Of a DNA stretch of 64,000 nt, positions 43,578 to 51,477 are shown in pieces. Below the pieces are notes generated by a model. It saw nothing but the letters and a program-made list of their open reading frames with translations. It did not search any database and had not been told where the DNA came from. The stretch is from Nakamurella flava (lineage in GTDB: Bacteria > Actinomycetota > Actinomycetes > Mycobacteriales > Nakamurellaceae), in assembly GCF_005298075.1 (NCBI RefSeq), contig NZ_SZZH01000001.1:62001-126000 (forward strand). The letters are read 5' to 3'. Every line of letters begins with the position of its first letter. Positions within the stretch are counted from its first letter, which is position 1. The position numbers and the translations under genes are program-made.

Positions 43578-44969
43578 TCAGCCGATGGGCGTGATGGTCT
43601 GCTGGTGGTGGAAGACGTCGTCCGGGTCGTAGGCGGCCTTCACCTGCCGGAGGCGATCGACGTTGCCCCGCCAGTAGGCGCGGGCCCACTCGGGCTCGTC
43701 GGCGTTGGGGACGTTGACGTAGGCGCCGTCGACGTACGGGGCCAGCGCCGTCGAGAAGTCCGCGATCCAGGCCAGGCAGTCGGCGGTGCGGGGATCCTGC
43801 GCGGCCGCCGGGTCCCGCCGGTCGCCCCATCCGGCGCCCGGTTCGGCGTAGAACAACGCGTCGCGGTGCGCGAACGTGCTCCCGCCCGTCGGTTCACTGG
43901 TCGGGACGGCGCCGCCGAAAGCCTGGGTGAAGTAGTTGCACTGCGACGTGGGGGCGGCGGCCATGAAGGCAGCGACGACGTCGATCGCCTCGGCCGGGAA
44001 CGACGACCGGATGAACTGCGAGGTGAACTTCCAGTTCGCCGGTTCCTCGTCGCCGGGGATCTGGATGTCGGAATAGAGCTCGGCCCAGGGCTTCTCGACG
44101 ATGTCGACGGAGGGGTCGCCCTGGTCCAGGACGGGGGCCAGCAGCCGGGTCGCCTCCCCGGTGGTGCCGTGGGCGAGGACCGCGAACAGCTCGATCTTCC
44201 CGCGGCGGATCTCCAGCTGGCTCGTCAAACGGTCGTCGGTGGTCGGCGCCGACCGCTGCCAGGCATCGAACACGTCGTGCAGACGGTCCACCCCGGGCCA
44301 CGATGCGGTCACCAGGACAGCGGTCGACAACGGCTGCACCCGGGCCAGCATCGTGGTGACGATGCCGAATCCGCCGTTGCCGCCGCCGCGCAACGCCCAC
44401 AGCAGGTCGGCGTGGTGGTCGGCGTCCACCCAGATCGACCGGGCTCCCTGCTCCCCGTCGGGAACGACGATCTCGACGCCGAGCAGATGGTCGCTGGCCA
44501 TCCCGAACGGCCGCGTCAGCAGACCGAACCCACCACCGAGCGTCGCCCCGACCAGCCCGACCGAACCCTCGTTCCCGGTGGGGACGGCCAGTCCGTGCCG
44601 GCCGAGCGCGGTGACCGCCTCGATCTGGGTCAGCCCCGCCCCGAGCCGGGCGGTAGCCGGGCCGCCGGCGGTGCCGGGGGTGAAGTCGGCGGACTTCAGC
44701 CCGCTGACGTCGACGACGACGCCGCCGTCGACGGAGGAGAACCCCTCCAGGCTGTGTCCGCCGCTGCGGACCCGGATCTCCAGCCCGCGGCGCCGGGCCC
44801 AGCCGACGGCGGCGATCACGTCCCGGGTGGACGCGGCGTAGACGACCGCCGCGGGCCGGCGGGCCACGAAGTGGTTCCACGGGGTGCGGGCGGCGTCGTA
44901 GCCGTCGTCGTCAGGGCGGACGATGCGTCCGGTGAGGGTCGGCTCGCCGAGATCATGGGCGGTGGTCAT
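43578..44969 (-). CDS. FAD-binding oxidoreductase of the berberine-bridge/PCMH type
   Basis: This 463-residue flavin oxidase has an N-terminal PCMH FAD domain (about residues 35-210), with RVRSGGHSLEGFSS carrying His72, the expected site of covalent 8-alpha-histidyl FAD. LVGATLGGGFGLLTRPFGMASDHLLGVEIV follows, where bicovalent enzymes have a Cys that is not seen here. The substrate domain and a C-terminal BBE motif (YDPDDVFHHQQTITP) complete it. Relatives oxidise alkaloids, sugars or hydroxynicotine. The ATG overlaps the permease stop by 4 bp, so oxidase and amino-acid-type permease are coupled. That suggests uptake and oxidation of one nitrogenous or amino-acid-like substrate, which is not identified. 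Confidence 0.85.
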   Translation of the reverse strand: MTTAHDLGEPTLTGRIVRPDDDGYDAARTPWNHFVARRPAAVVYAASTRDVIAAVGWARRRGLEIRVRSGGHSLEGFSSVDGGVVVDVSGLKSADFTPGTAGGPATARLGAGLTQIEAVTALGRHGLAVPTGNEGSVGLVGATLGGGFGLLTRPFGMASDHLLGVEIVVPDGEQGARSIWVDADHHADLLWALRGGGNGGFGIVTTMLARVQPLSTAVLVTASWPGVDRLHDVFDAWQRSAPTTDDRLTSQLEIRRGKIELFAVLAHGTTGEATRLLAPVLDQGDPSVDIVEKPWAELYSDIQIPGDEEPANWKFTSQFIRSSFPAEAIDVVAAFMAAAPTSQCNYFTQAFGGAVPTSEPTGGSTFAHRDALFYAEPGAGWGDRRDPAAAQDPRTADCLAWIADFSTALAPYVDGAYVNVPNADEPEWARAYWRGNVDRLRQVKAAYDPDDVFHHQQTITPIG

Positions 44970-46456
44970 GCGGAGTCCTTTGGGGTCGCCGGGCCGGTCA
45001 GCGGTGCGGGGTCGGATTCGATCGCGACCACCGCCGGGCCACCGCCGGGTTCGTGTTCGAAGACCGAGCGCCGGGTGGACAGCAGGAAGCCGAAGTAGAC
45101 GCCGCCGACCGCCAGCAGGCCGAGGACGATGAGGCCCGGGACGCGGGCCGACTCCGGGGTGAGCAGGACAAACAGCGCGAACGCCACCCAGACGAGGGCG
45201 ACCACGGCGACCGGCACCTCGAACCGGCCCAGGCTGAAGCCGCCGGTGCGGCGGTCCAGACGCCGGCGGACGCCGAGGTAGAGGACGACGATCCCGCCGT
45301 AGATCAGTGCGGGCAGGATCGTGCTGGCCACGATCAGCTGCAGCAGCGCTTCCCCGGGCAGGGCGAGCATCAGGACGATGCCGACGCCGACGATCAGGAG
45401 GGTGGCCGGGATCGGTGTCTGCGTGCGGGGGCTGACCCGGGCCATGACGCGGGCGGCCGGGAAGCGGCGGTCGCGGGCGATGGCGAAGACCTGCCGGGCG
45501 CACGCCGCCATGATCACCATGCCGGCCCCGAACATGGCGAAGGCGATGCCGGCCAGGAAGAGTCGTTCACCGGTGGCGCCGATCTGTTCCCCGATGACGG
45601 CGGCCACCGGCGACCCGTCGGTGGAGACGGCGGCGACATCGGTGATCGAGACGGTCAGCACGACGATGAAGACCAGACCGGCGACGCCGGCCGCCACCAC
45701 GGACGCGACGATGGCCCGGGGGACGTTACGGAACGGGTCCTTGGCCTCCTCGGCCAGGTTGGCGGCCGAGTCGAAGCCGACCAGCGTGGTCAGGCCCATC
45801 AGCATGCCGCCCATCAGCCCGCCGCCGATGGCGAAGTAGTCCGGGTCGTCCGCGGCGATGCCGCGGGAGAACAGGTTCTCCGGGTGCCCGCTGCCGTTGA
45901 GGGCCACGACGACCAGGAGCACCACGACGAGGATCGCGACGATGGCCAGCTCGACTACCACGGCGCCGGAGCTGACCCACCCCAGGAGCTTGGTCGACGC
46001 GATCACCAGGACCGCCTGCAGCAGCAGGACGACGACGGTGATGAGGCGCGCGGTGTTCTCGTCCTCCTCCAGCCCGAGCAGCGGCATGAGCGCCTGGCTG
46101 GCCAGGGCGTTGTCGATCGCGACGACGGCGATGGCCAGGTACCAGAAGGTGAGCCAGCCGAAGAACCAGCCGACCTTGGGATCGGCCAGCCGGGACGCCC
46201 ACTGGTAGGAGGAACCGCTCAACGCGATCCGCGCCGCGAACTGGGCGACCACCAGCGCGACCAGGGTCTGGCCGACCGCGGCGACGATCCAGAGCCAGAT
46301 CCCCACCGGGCCGGACGTGCGGAGCAGGTCGTCGTACGTTCCGAAGACGCCGACGGCGACGGAGATGAACGCGAAGGAGATGGCGAAGACCTGGAATCCG
46401 CCCAGCGTGCGCTGCAGTTCCGGCTCGGCCGGTCCGGGGGGAGGGGTGGTCGTCAT
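44966..46456 (-). CDS. APC-superfamily amino acid/amine permease
   Basis: This 496-residue carrier of the amino acid-polyamine-organocation superfamily has about 12-14 helices. The N-terminal part reads LQRTLGGFQVFAISFAFISVAVGVF, the usual first helix with its Gly-rich break. The loop QFAARIALSGSSYQWASRLADPKVGWFFGWLTFW resembles GABA/amine and BAT1-like permeases. LVGFDSAANLAEEAKDPFRNVPRAI is a strong APC signature. ATG at 46456 (MTTTPPPGP) is chosen; the frame continues 37 codons upstream into Arg-rich sequence. It is the first gene of a two-gene operon with the flavin oxidase. The substrate is not predictable beyond 'amino acid or amine'. Confidence 0.9.
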   Translation of the reverse strand: MTTTPPPGPAEPELQRTLGGFQVFAISFAFISVAVGVFGTYDDLLRTSGPVGIWLWIVAAVGQTLVALVVAQFAARIALSGSSYQWASRLADPKVGWFFGWLTFWYLAIAVVAIDNALASQALMPLLGLEEDENTARLITVVVLLLQAVLVIASTKLLGWVSSGAVVVELAIVAILVVVLLVVVALNGSGHPENLFSRGIAADDPDYFAIGGGLMGGMLMGLTTLVGFDSAANLAEEAKDPFRNVPRAIVASVVAAGVAGLVFIVVLTVSITDVAAVSTDGSPVAAVIGEQIGATGERLFLAGIAFAMFGAGMVIMAACARQVFAIARDRRFPAARVMARVSPRTQTPIPATLLIVGVGIVLMLALPGEALLQLIVASTILPALIYGGIVVLYLGVRRRLDRRTGGFSLGRFEVPVAVVALVWVAFALFVLLTPESARVPGLIVLGLLAVGGVYFGFLLSTRRSVFEHEPGGGPAVVAIESDPAPLTGPATPKDSA

Positions 46457-46541
46457 CGACCGCCGCCGTTCGGGCAGGCGTCGATCCCAGCTGTGACCAT
46501 GTTTCCCCCGACCGGCGACGCGATGGATGCGCTGGTCAGTG

Positions 46542-46566
46542 TGTTGCCGTACCGATGTCCGCAACA
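46542..46566. promoter_or_regulatory. 25-bp dyad upstream of the permease/oxidase operon
   Basis: TGTTGC (46542-46547) and GCAACA (46561-46566) form a perfect inverted repeat with a 13-bp spacer, about 90 bp before the permease start. It could bind a dimeric regulator. The remaining parts of the 46457-46780 gap show no gene; the right side holds the terminator listed next. Confidence 0.4.
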
Positions 46567-46712
46567 AGGACCTGGGGGTCGAGGTAGCCCGTTCGTGCGC
46601 GGTGTCCAGTCCGGCTGACTCGTCGTGGCGTCGGCGCGACGCAGCGTGCCGGGCGCCGGGTGGGGCCGGGGTGTGGGGGGGCCACCGTCGGACTGAGATG
46701 GAGTGGGCCGGC

Positions 46713-46775
46713 CCCCTCGGGCGCGCGTTCTCGGCAGGAGGGCTCCGTCGGAAGTCGGAGGGCGCGCCCGAGGGG
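46713..46775 (-). terminator. Long inverted repeat downstream of the LuxR-type gene
   Basis: CCCCTCGGGCGCGC (46713-46726) and its perfect complement (46762-46775) form a 14-bp stem. The 35-nt loop contains its own 5-bp stem (CTCCG/CGGAG). It lies 6 nt past the stop of the LuxR-type gene and is a likely factor-independent terminator without U-tract. Confidence 0.65.
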
Positions 46776-46780
46776 AGCGG

Positions 46781-47101
46781 TCAGCCCGCCGGTCGCAGCG
46801 CGGCCGTCGGTCCGCCGTGACGCCAGCCGCGGACGGCGACGTAGGCGGCGGCCTGGGTGCGTCGTTGCATCCCGAGCTTGGCCAGCACGCTGGTGACGGT
46901 GTTCTTGACGGTCTTCTCGGTGATGCCCAACCGGCCGCCGATCTCCCGGTTGGTCAGACCCCCGCCGATCAGTTCGAGGATCTGGTCCTCGCGGGCGGTC
47001 AGGCCGGTGACCTCCGGCCACGGGGAAGCGCTCGGCTCGGCCGACGTGGCCATCGGCCGGCTCGACGGTCGGTGCGGCACCCTGTCCCGGAGCATCGTCA
47101 T
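46781..47101 (-). CDS. Stand-alone LuxR/NarL-type helix-turn-helix protein
   Basis: This 106-residue protein is essentially a GerE/LuxR DNA-binding domain. The core reads LTAREDQILELIGGGLTNREIGGRLGITEKTVKNTVTSVLAKLGMQRRTQAAAY. There is no receiver or ligand domain; the 35 residues before it are Pro/Ser-rich and basic. ATG at 47101 is listed, but ATG at 47095 has GAAGG at a better distance. A TACCGT element 6 nt before the first ATG alternatively suggests a leaderless start. It is divergent from blaI, and the BlaI-type dyads lie in their shared promoter region, so it may be under BlaI control. Its targets are unknown. Confidence 0.8.
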   Translation of the reverse strand: MTMLRDRVPHRPSSRPMATSAEPSASPWPEVTGLTAREDQILELIGGGLTNREIGGRLGITEKTVKNTVTSVLAKLGMQRRTQAAAYVAVRGWRHGGPTAALRPAG

Positions 47102-47110
47102 GCCTTCACG

Positions 47111-47149
47111 GTAGTAGAATCGGCCACGAACTTCTACCTGATGTAGAAG
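47111..47149. promoter_or_regulatory. BlaI-type operator dyads between luxR-like gene and blaI
   Basis: CTTCTAC-CTGAT-GTAGAAG (47131-47149) is a perfect 7-bp inverted repeat. A further half-site GTAGAA lies at 47114-47119, inside GTAGTAGAAT. BlaI/MecI operators are known as TAC-A/T-rich dyads of the form TACTAC...GTAGTA, which these resemble. TAGAAT (47115-47120) could be a rightward -10, so binding would block blaI and probably the divergent gene. Confidence 0.65.
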
Positions 47150-47224
47150 ATGATTCGAGAAGATCGCCGGAGGGGCAGGGCCGCCCGCACCCGGCGGTCG
47201 AGGGGCAACCCAGGAAGGAGTCGG

Positions 47225-47575
47225 GTGACCACGCAACGCGGGGAACTCGAGCGGGCTGTCGTCGAGGTGCTCTGGGCGGCCGACGAACCACTGACCGCCC
47301 GGGCGGTCGCCGATCACCTGGCCGGCCGCGATCTGGCGGTCACCACGGTGCTGACCGTGCTGTCCCGGCTGGAGGGCAAGGGCGTCGTCGAACGGATCCG
47401 CGACGGACGCGCCCACACCTATCGCGCCGTCTCGAGCCGCGAGGAACACACCGCTACGCTCATGCAACAGGTCCTGGACACCGCGGGCGACCGCAGTGCC
47501 GCGCTGGCCCGCTTCGTCGGTGGCGTCTCGGCCAGTGACGCCGAGGCCCTGCGGCAGGCGCTGGAAGGCCGGTAG
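47225..47575 (+). CDS. blaI: BlaI/MecI/CopY-family transcriptional repressor
   Basis: This is a 116-residue repressor with an N-terminal winged helix (GELERAVVEVLWAADEPLTARAVADHL, then LAVTTVLTVLSRLEGKGVVERIRDGRAHTYRAV, typical of BlaI) and a short helical dimerisation tail. GTG at 47225 (VTTQRGELE) follows AGGAAGGAG by 5 nt; the longer frame from 47150 adds an Arg-rich prefix and is rejected. It is followed at 39 bp by an M56 membrane metallopeptidase, the usual partner that cleaves BlaI on signal. No beta-lactamase gene is in the window. In mycobacteria BlaI controls blaC and other genes through similar dyads. Confidence 0.92.
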   Translation: MTTQRGELERAVVEVLWAADEPLTARAVADHLAGRDLAVTTVLTVLSRLEGKGVVERIRDGRAHTYRAVSSREEHTATLMQQVLDTAGDRSAALARFVGGVSASDAEALRQALEGR

Positions 47576-47614
47576 CGGCTCGATGGGGGCCGTCGCGGTG
47601 GGACCTGCGGACCG

Positions 47615-48607
47615 GTGCTGACGACCGCCGGCATCGCGGTCGGGTACGTGGTCGCCGGGCTGCTGCTGGCCGGGCCGGTCAGCTTCCTGCTCGCCCGGGC
47701 CGGCTGGCCCGCCCGCGCCCCCGGCCCCGCCCTGCTGCTCTGGCAGGCGGTCTGCCTGGCCGCCGGCTTCTCCGTCGTCGGCGGTCTCGTCCTGCTGTCC
47801 GTCGCCCCGGCCGGTCACACGCTGACCGAGGCCATCCCGACCTGGTTCGGGTCGCTGTTCGCGGGCGAGTTGCGGCTGCCGTGGTGGCGCTGGGTCTGCG
47901 GTGCGCTGGCCGCGGCGATCAGCGCGGTCCTGCTGGCCAACCTGGCCTGGACCACGGTGCTCACCGTCCGCCGCCGACGGGCCCACCGCCGGCTGGTCGA
48001 CCTGCTCACCACGCCCCGCTCGGTGGCCCGCAGCGAACGGCCGGCCGTCGTGCACGTGCTCGAGTCGGCCACCGCGGTCGCCTACACCGTGCCCGGCTGG
48101 CATCCGCGGGTCGTCGTCTCGGCCGGCCTGCTCGACCTGCTGCGCCCGGACGAGCTGACCGCCGTCGTCGAACACGAACGCGCCCACCTGGCCGCCCGCC
48201 ACGACCTGCTGACCCTGCCCTTCCAGGCCTGGGCGTCCGCGCTCGGTGCCGTCCCCGGGGTCCGCGCGGCCGCCCGGTCGGTGGCCGAGCTGGTCGAGAT
48301 GCTCGCCGACGACGTCGCCGCCGGAGTGACCGGACGCAGCGCGGTCGCCGCCGCCGTCGCCCGGGTGGCGCTCTCGCCCGGGGTGGTGGCCGAGACCGGC
48401 CCCGTCGACGGCCGCCCGTCCGGTGCGGTCCCACGGCCCGGCCCGGGTGCGGTGTCCGCCGACCCGTCGGGCCCGTCCGCCGCCACCCGCGTCCGCCGGC
48501 AGCTGGCCCCCCGCTCGCTCCCGACGGGGGCCGTCGTCGGGGTGCTGCTGGCCGCGTTCGCCCTGCTGTGCCTGCCGGCCAGCCTGCTGCTGATCGCCTG
48601 GGTCTGA
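47615..48607 (+). CDS. M56-family membrane zinc metallopeptidase (BlaR1/MecR1-like, no sensor domain)
   Basis: This 330-residue protein has four predicted membrane helices. Its zinc-protease motif HERAH (His187, Glu188, His191) lies in VVEHERAHLAARHDLLTLP, and a downstream Glu in ELVEMLADDVAA is the likely third ligand. Compared with BlaR1/MecR1 it lacks the extracellular penicillin-binding sensor, as in the actinobacterial BlaI-M56 pairs. It probably cleaves or triggers loss of BlaI. The GTG start at 47615 follows the blaI stop by 39 bp. What it senses is unknown. The C-terminal part is Pro/Ser-rich before a final helix (VGVLLAAFALLCLPASLLLIAWV). Confidence 0.88.
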   Translation: MLTTAGIAVGYVVAGLLLAGPVSFLLARAGWPARAPGPALLLWQAVCLAAGFSVVGGLVLLSVAPAGHTLTEAIPTWFGSLFAGELRLPWWRWVCGALAAAISAVLLANLAWTTVLTVRRRRAHRRLVDLLTTPRSVARSERPAVVHVLESATAVAYTVPGWHPRVVVSAGLLDLLRPDELTAVVEHERAHLAARHDLLTLPFQAWASALGAVPGVRAAARSVAELVEMLADDVAAGVTGRSAVAAAVARVALSPGVVAETGPVDGRPSGAVPRPGPGAVSADPSGPSAATRVRRQLAPRSLPTGAVVGVLLAAFALLCLPASLLLIAWV

Positions 48608-48626
48608 GGCCGTTCCCCGGTCGGGT

Positions 48627-48888
48627 AGCGTTCCGGGCGTCGATGGTCCACGGATCCGACGGCCCGCACTGCGGTCCGGCCGGCCCCGTGGGACACCAGG
48701 GAACCCGGTGCGAATCCGGGACTGCCCCGCAGCGGTGACCGGGAACCACCACCGTCACGTCGCTCCGGCTCCGGCCGCGGCGACGTCCAGCACTGGAGTC
48801 CGCCCAGGCGGCCCGGGAAGCGACGGTCAGTAGGACACCGGGTGAGCGTCCGCGCTCCCCGGCCCGCCCGGAAGTCCGAAGACCTGCC
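48627..48888 (+). ncRNA. Cobalamin (B12) riboswitch
   Basis: The leader contains the conserved core of the cobalamin aptamer. GGGAACCCGGTGCGAATCC begins at 48699 and continues into GACTGCCCCGC (48720-48730), then AGCGGTGA. Downstream are GTCAGTAGGA (48826-48835) and the closing GAAGTCCGAAGACCTGCC (48871-48888), a version of the usual AGCCAGGAGACCTGCC. The outer limits are approximate. It lies about 170 nt before an ABC importer gene, so the importer is expected to be shut off by adenosylcobalamin or a related corrinoid. No coding gene overlaps it. Confidence 0.93.
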
Positions 48889-49011
48889 ATCGATGCACCG
48901 GCCACCGGCCGGTGGCGTTCGGGACCGCGAGGGACGGTCGCGGGCGAGCCGGCGACCCCGCCGGGCCCGACGCGCCCACGCCGTCCGGGCTGACGGGACC
49001 CGTCCGGTCGT

Positions 49012-49047
49012 CTGCTGGTACCGAGCCGCCCGCCGGATCAGCAGGAG
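49012..49047 (+). promoter_or_regulatory. Possible ribosome-site-sequestering hairpin of the B12 riboswitch
   Basis: CTGCTG (49012-49017) can pair with CAGCAG (49039-49044), which overlaps the AGGAG ribosome site (49043-49047) of the substrate-binding protein gene. With the palindrome CCACCGGCCGGTGG at 48902-48915 just after the aptamer, it suggests translational rather than termination control. The assignment is tentative. Confidence 0.4.
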
Positions 49048-49057
49048 ACGCACCACG

Positions 49058-50353
49058 ATGACCGCAGCCACCGCCCAGCCCGTCGACGGCCGTCGACCGC
49101 GCCACCCCCGGCGGGCCCTGCGGGCAACCGCACCGCTCGCCACCCTGGCCGCCGCGGCCCTGCTGCTGTCCGCCTGCGGCTCGGGGAATCCAGCCGCCCC
49201 CGCGTCCACGGTCACCACCGATGCCCAGGCCAGCACCCCGGCGTCGGGCGCCGGACTCGACGCCGACGGCTGCATCACCGACTACCAGCCCGGCACGGAC
49301 TACTACCCGGTGAAGTCGACCCTCGAGCACGCCAAGAACTTCACGATCGAGTACCACGACTCGTACCAGGTGCTGACGGTGCAGCAGCCGACCCAGGGCG
49401 GTAGCCCGGTGTCGTACGTGCTGGTGCACTGCGGTGCGCCGACCCCCGAGCTGTCCGGCGCGCTGACCGGCGCGACTGTGGTGACGACCCCGCTGAAGTC
49501 CATCTACTCGGCGTCGACGTCGCACCTGCCGAACTTCCCGATCCTGGGCATCCTGCCGTCGTTGACCGGGGTCGGGAGCAAGTCGCTGATCAGCGAGCAG
49601 GACGTGGCCGCCCGGGCGGCCGAGCCGGACGTCACGGAGTTCGCCGCGGCCGGCACCATCGACGCCGAGACCGTCATCGCCGGCAAGCCGGACGCCATCG
49701 TGACCGCCGGGTACGACGACCCGGCCTATCCGACCATCGCGGCCGCCGGGATCCCGGTGCTGGCCGATGCCGAATGGCTGGAGAACGACCCGCTGGGCCG
49801 GGCCGAGTGGGTCAAGTACTTCGCCGCGCTGACCGGTACCGAGGAGCAGGCGCAGCAGTTCTTCACGACGCTGACCAGCGACTACGAGAAGATCGCGGCC
49901 AGCGTCCCGGCCGGGACCACACCGGTGTCGGCCGTCCCCGGCCAGCCGTACCAGGGCACCTGGTACGTGCCCGGCGGCGGCTCGTACTTCAACCGCCTGC
50001 TGAAGGACGCGGCCGGCACCACGGCGTGGGCCGACGACCCGTCGACCGGCTCGATCAGCACCGACGTCGAGACGGTGCTGGCCAAGGCCGGCACCGACCC
50101 GGTGTGGCTGGCCAGCACCACCTGGACCACCGCCGCGGAAGCGGTGGCCGACGAGCCCCGGGTCGCCGACTTCACCGCCTACCAGCAGGGCAACGTCTGG
50201 AACGCGGCCAAGGACGTCACCGCGACCGGGGGCAACAACTTCTACGAGCTGGGTGTCGCCCGGCCCGATCTGGTGCTCGGCGACCTGGTCGCGATCCTGC
50301 ATCCCGAGCTGGCCCCGAACCACGACTTCGCCTTCTACCTGAAACTGTCGTGA
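49058..50353 (+). CDS. ABC transporter substrate-binding lipoprotein, probably for cobalamin/corrinoid
   Basis: This 431-residue lipoprotein has a basic N-terminus, a hydrophobic helix and the lipobox LLLSACGSG near residue 40. A class III periplasmic-binding-protein fold of the BtuF/FhuD kind follows. The N-lobe includes FTIEYHDSYQVLTV, the interdomain part contains GKPDAIVTAGYDD, and the C-lobe contains DPVWLASTTWTTAAEAVAD. ATG at 49058 has AGGAG 10 nt upstream; the frame to 48842 runs through the riboswitch and is rejected. Its GTGA overlap with the permease makes a three-gene operon. The riboswitch argues for corrinoid transport; database tools may instead label such proteins F420-0 or iron-siderophore binders. 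Confidence 0.88.
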   Translation: MTAATAQPVDGRRPRHPRRALRATAPLATLAAAALLLSACGSGNPAAPASTVTTDAQASTPASGAGLDADGCITDYQPGTDYYPVKSTLEHAKNFTIEYHDSYQVLTVQQPTQGGSPVSYVLVHCGAPTPELSGALTGATVVTTPLKSIYSASTSHLPNFPILGILPSLTGVGSKSLISEQDVAARAAEPDVTEFAAAGTIDAETVIAGKPDAIVTAGYDDPAYPTIAAAGIPVLADAEWLENDPLGRAEWVKYFAALTGTEEQAQQFFTTLTSDYEKIAASVPAGTTPVSAVPGQPYQGTWYVPGGGSYFNRLLKDAAGTTAWADDPSTGSISTDVETVLAKAGTDPVWLASTTWTTAAEAVADEPRVADFTAYQQGNVWNAAKDVTATGGNNFYELGVARPDLVLGDLVAILHPELAPNHDFAFYLKLS

Positions 50354-51477
50354 AGCCGGTCCCGGCGCCGACCACCGACCCGTCCGGCGCCGTCGCGGCG
50401 CCGGACCGGCCGAGGCGGTCGCGTGCCGGATGGGTGCTGATCGTCCTGGGCGTGGCCGCGCTGGCCGTCAGTGTGCTGTGCGTCGGGATCGGGTCGACCT
50501 CGATCCCCGTCGGCGACACCGTCCGCTACCTGGTCACCGGCGGGCACGCCGAGGTCGACCCGACCACCGCGACCCTGCTCTCGCAGGTGCGGCTGCCCCG
50601 GGTCCTGACCGCGCTGCTCGCCGGGGCCGCCCTCGGCGTCGCCGGTCTGCTCATGCAGACGCTGTTCGCGAACCCGCTGGCCGACCCGTACATCCTCGGG
50701 GTGTCGTCCGGAGCCGGGCTCGGGGTGGCCGTCTCGGTCCTCGGCGCCGGCGCCGTGTCCGGGGTGACCTCGACCGCCGCCGCGTTCTTCAGCTTCGGCA
50801 CCACCGGGCGGGCGCGGACGGTGGTCGCCGCCGCGGTGGGGGCGCTGGCCGTGCTCGCCCTGGTCCTGGTGATCAGCCGCTGGGTGCGGTCGGTCGTCGC
50901 CCTGCTGCTGATCGGCGTGATGATCGGGTCGGCCACCGGCGCGGTCGTGTCCCTGCTGCTGGCCTTCTCCGACCCCGGCCGGGTGCAGCGGTACGTGCTG
51001 TGGGGGTTCGGCTCGGTCAGCGGGGTCACCTGGGCCGACCTGCGCTGGTTCGCGCCGTCCGTCGTCGTCGGACTGGCGGTCGCCGCCGTGCTGGCCCGCC
51101 CGCTGGACGCCCTGCTGCTCGGTGAGCGGTACGCGGCGTCGATGGGCGTCCCGGTGCGACGGGTCCGGTGGTGGGTGATCATCGCCACCGCCCTGCTGGC
51201 CGGGGCGACGACCGCGTTCTGCGGCCCGATCGCCTTCCTCGGCATCGCCGTCCCGCACCTGGCCCGGGCCGCCCTCGGCCGCGGCGACCACCGCCGCCTG
51301 CTGCCGGCCTGCGTGCTGATCGGGGTCATCGTCTGCCAGGTCTGCGCCGCCGTCGCCCTGCTGCCCGGAGCGGACGGGGTGCTGCCGCTCAACGTCGTCA
51401 CCGCGGCGATCGGCGCGCCGGTGGTGGTGGCCGTGCTGCTGCGCAGCCGAACCCTGGCCGCCGGGGCGGCTCGATGA
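50350..51477 (+). CDS. FecCD/BtuC-family ABC permease
   Basis: This 375-residue permease of the iron-siderophore/B12 type has about ten helices. Conserved segments are QVRLPRVLTALLAGAALGVAGLLMQTLFANPLADPYILGVSSGAGLG, the hallmark of FecCD proteins. The cytoplasmic coupling loop is ALLLGERYAASMGV, and the later segment is FCGPIAFLGIAVPHLAR. A small insertion of about 20 residues (near SVSGVTSTAAAFFSFGTTGRAR) lengthens one loop relative to BtuC. The GTG start at 50350 overlaps the binding-protein stop by 4 bp; its stop overlaps the ATPase start by 4 bp. Together they import the ligand selected by the lipoprotein. Confidence 0.92.
   Translation: MKPVPAPTTDPSGAVAAPDRPRRSRAGWVLIVLGVAALAVSVLCVGIGSTSIPVGDTVRYLVTGGHAEVDPTTATLLSQVRLPRVLTALLAGAALGVAGLLMQTLFANPLADPYILGVSSGAGLGVAVSVLGAGAVSGVTSTAAAFFSFGTTGRARTVVAAAVGALAVLALVLVISRWVRSVVALLLIGVMIGSATGAVVSLLLAFSDPGRVQRYVLWGFGSVSGVTWADLRWFAPSVVVGLAVAAVLARPLDALLLGERYAASMGVPVRRVRWWVIIATALLAGATTAFCGPIAFLGIAVPHLARAALGRGDHRRLLPACVLIGVIVCQVCAAVALLPGADGVLPLNVVTAAIGAPVVVAVLLRSRTLAAGAAR

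Noticed and set aside
48608-49057. Iron (IdeR) box in front of the ABC importer
   Set aside because: No TTAGGTTAGGCTAACC-like palindrome is present; the leader is occupied by a cobalamin riboswitch.
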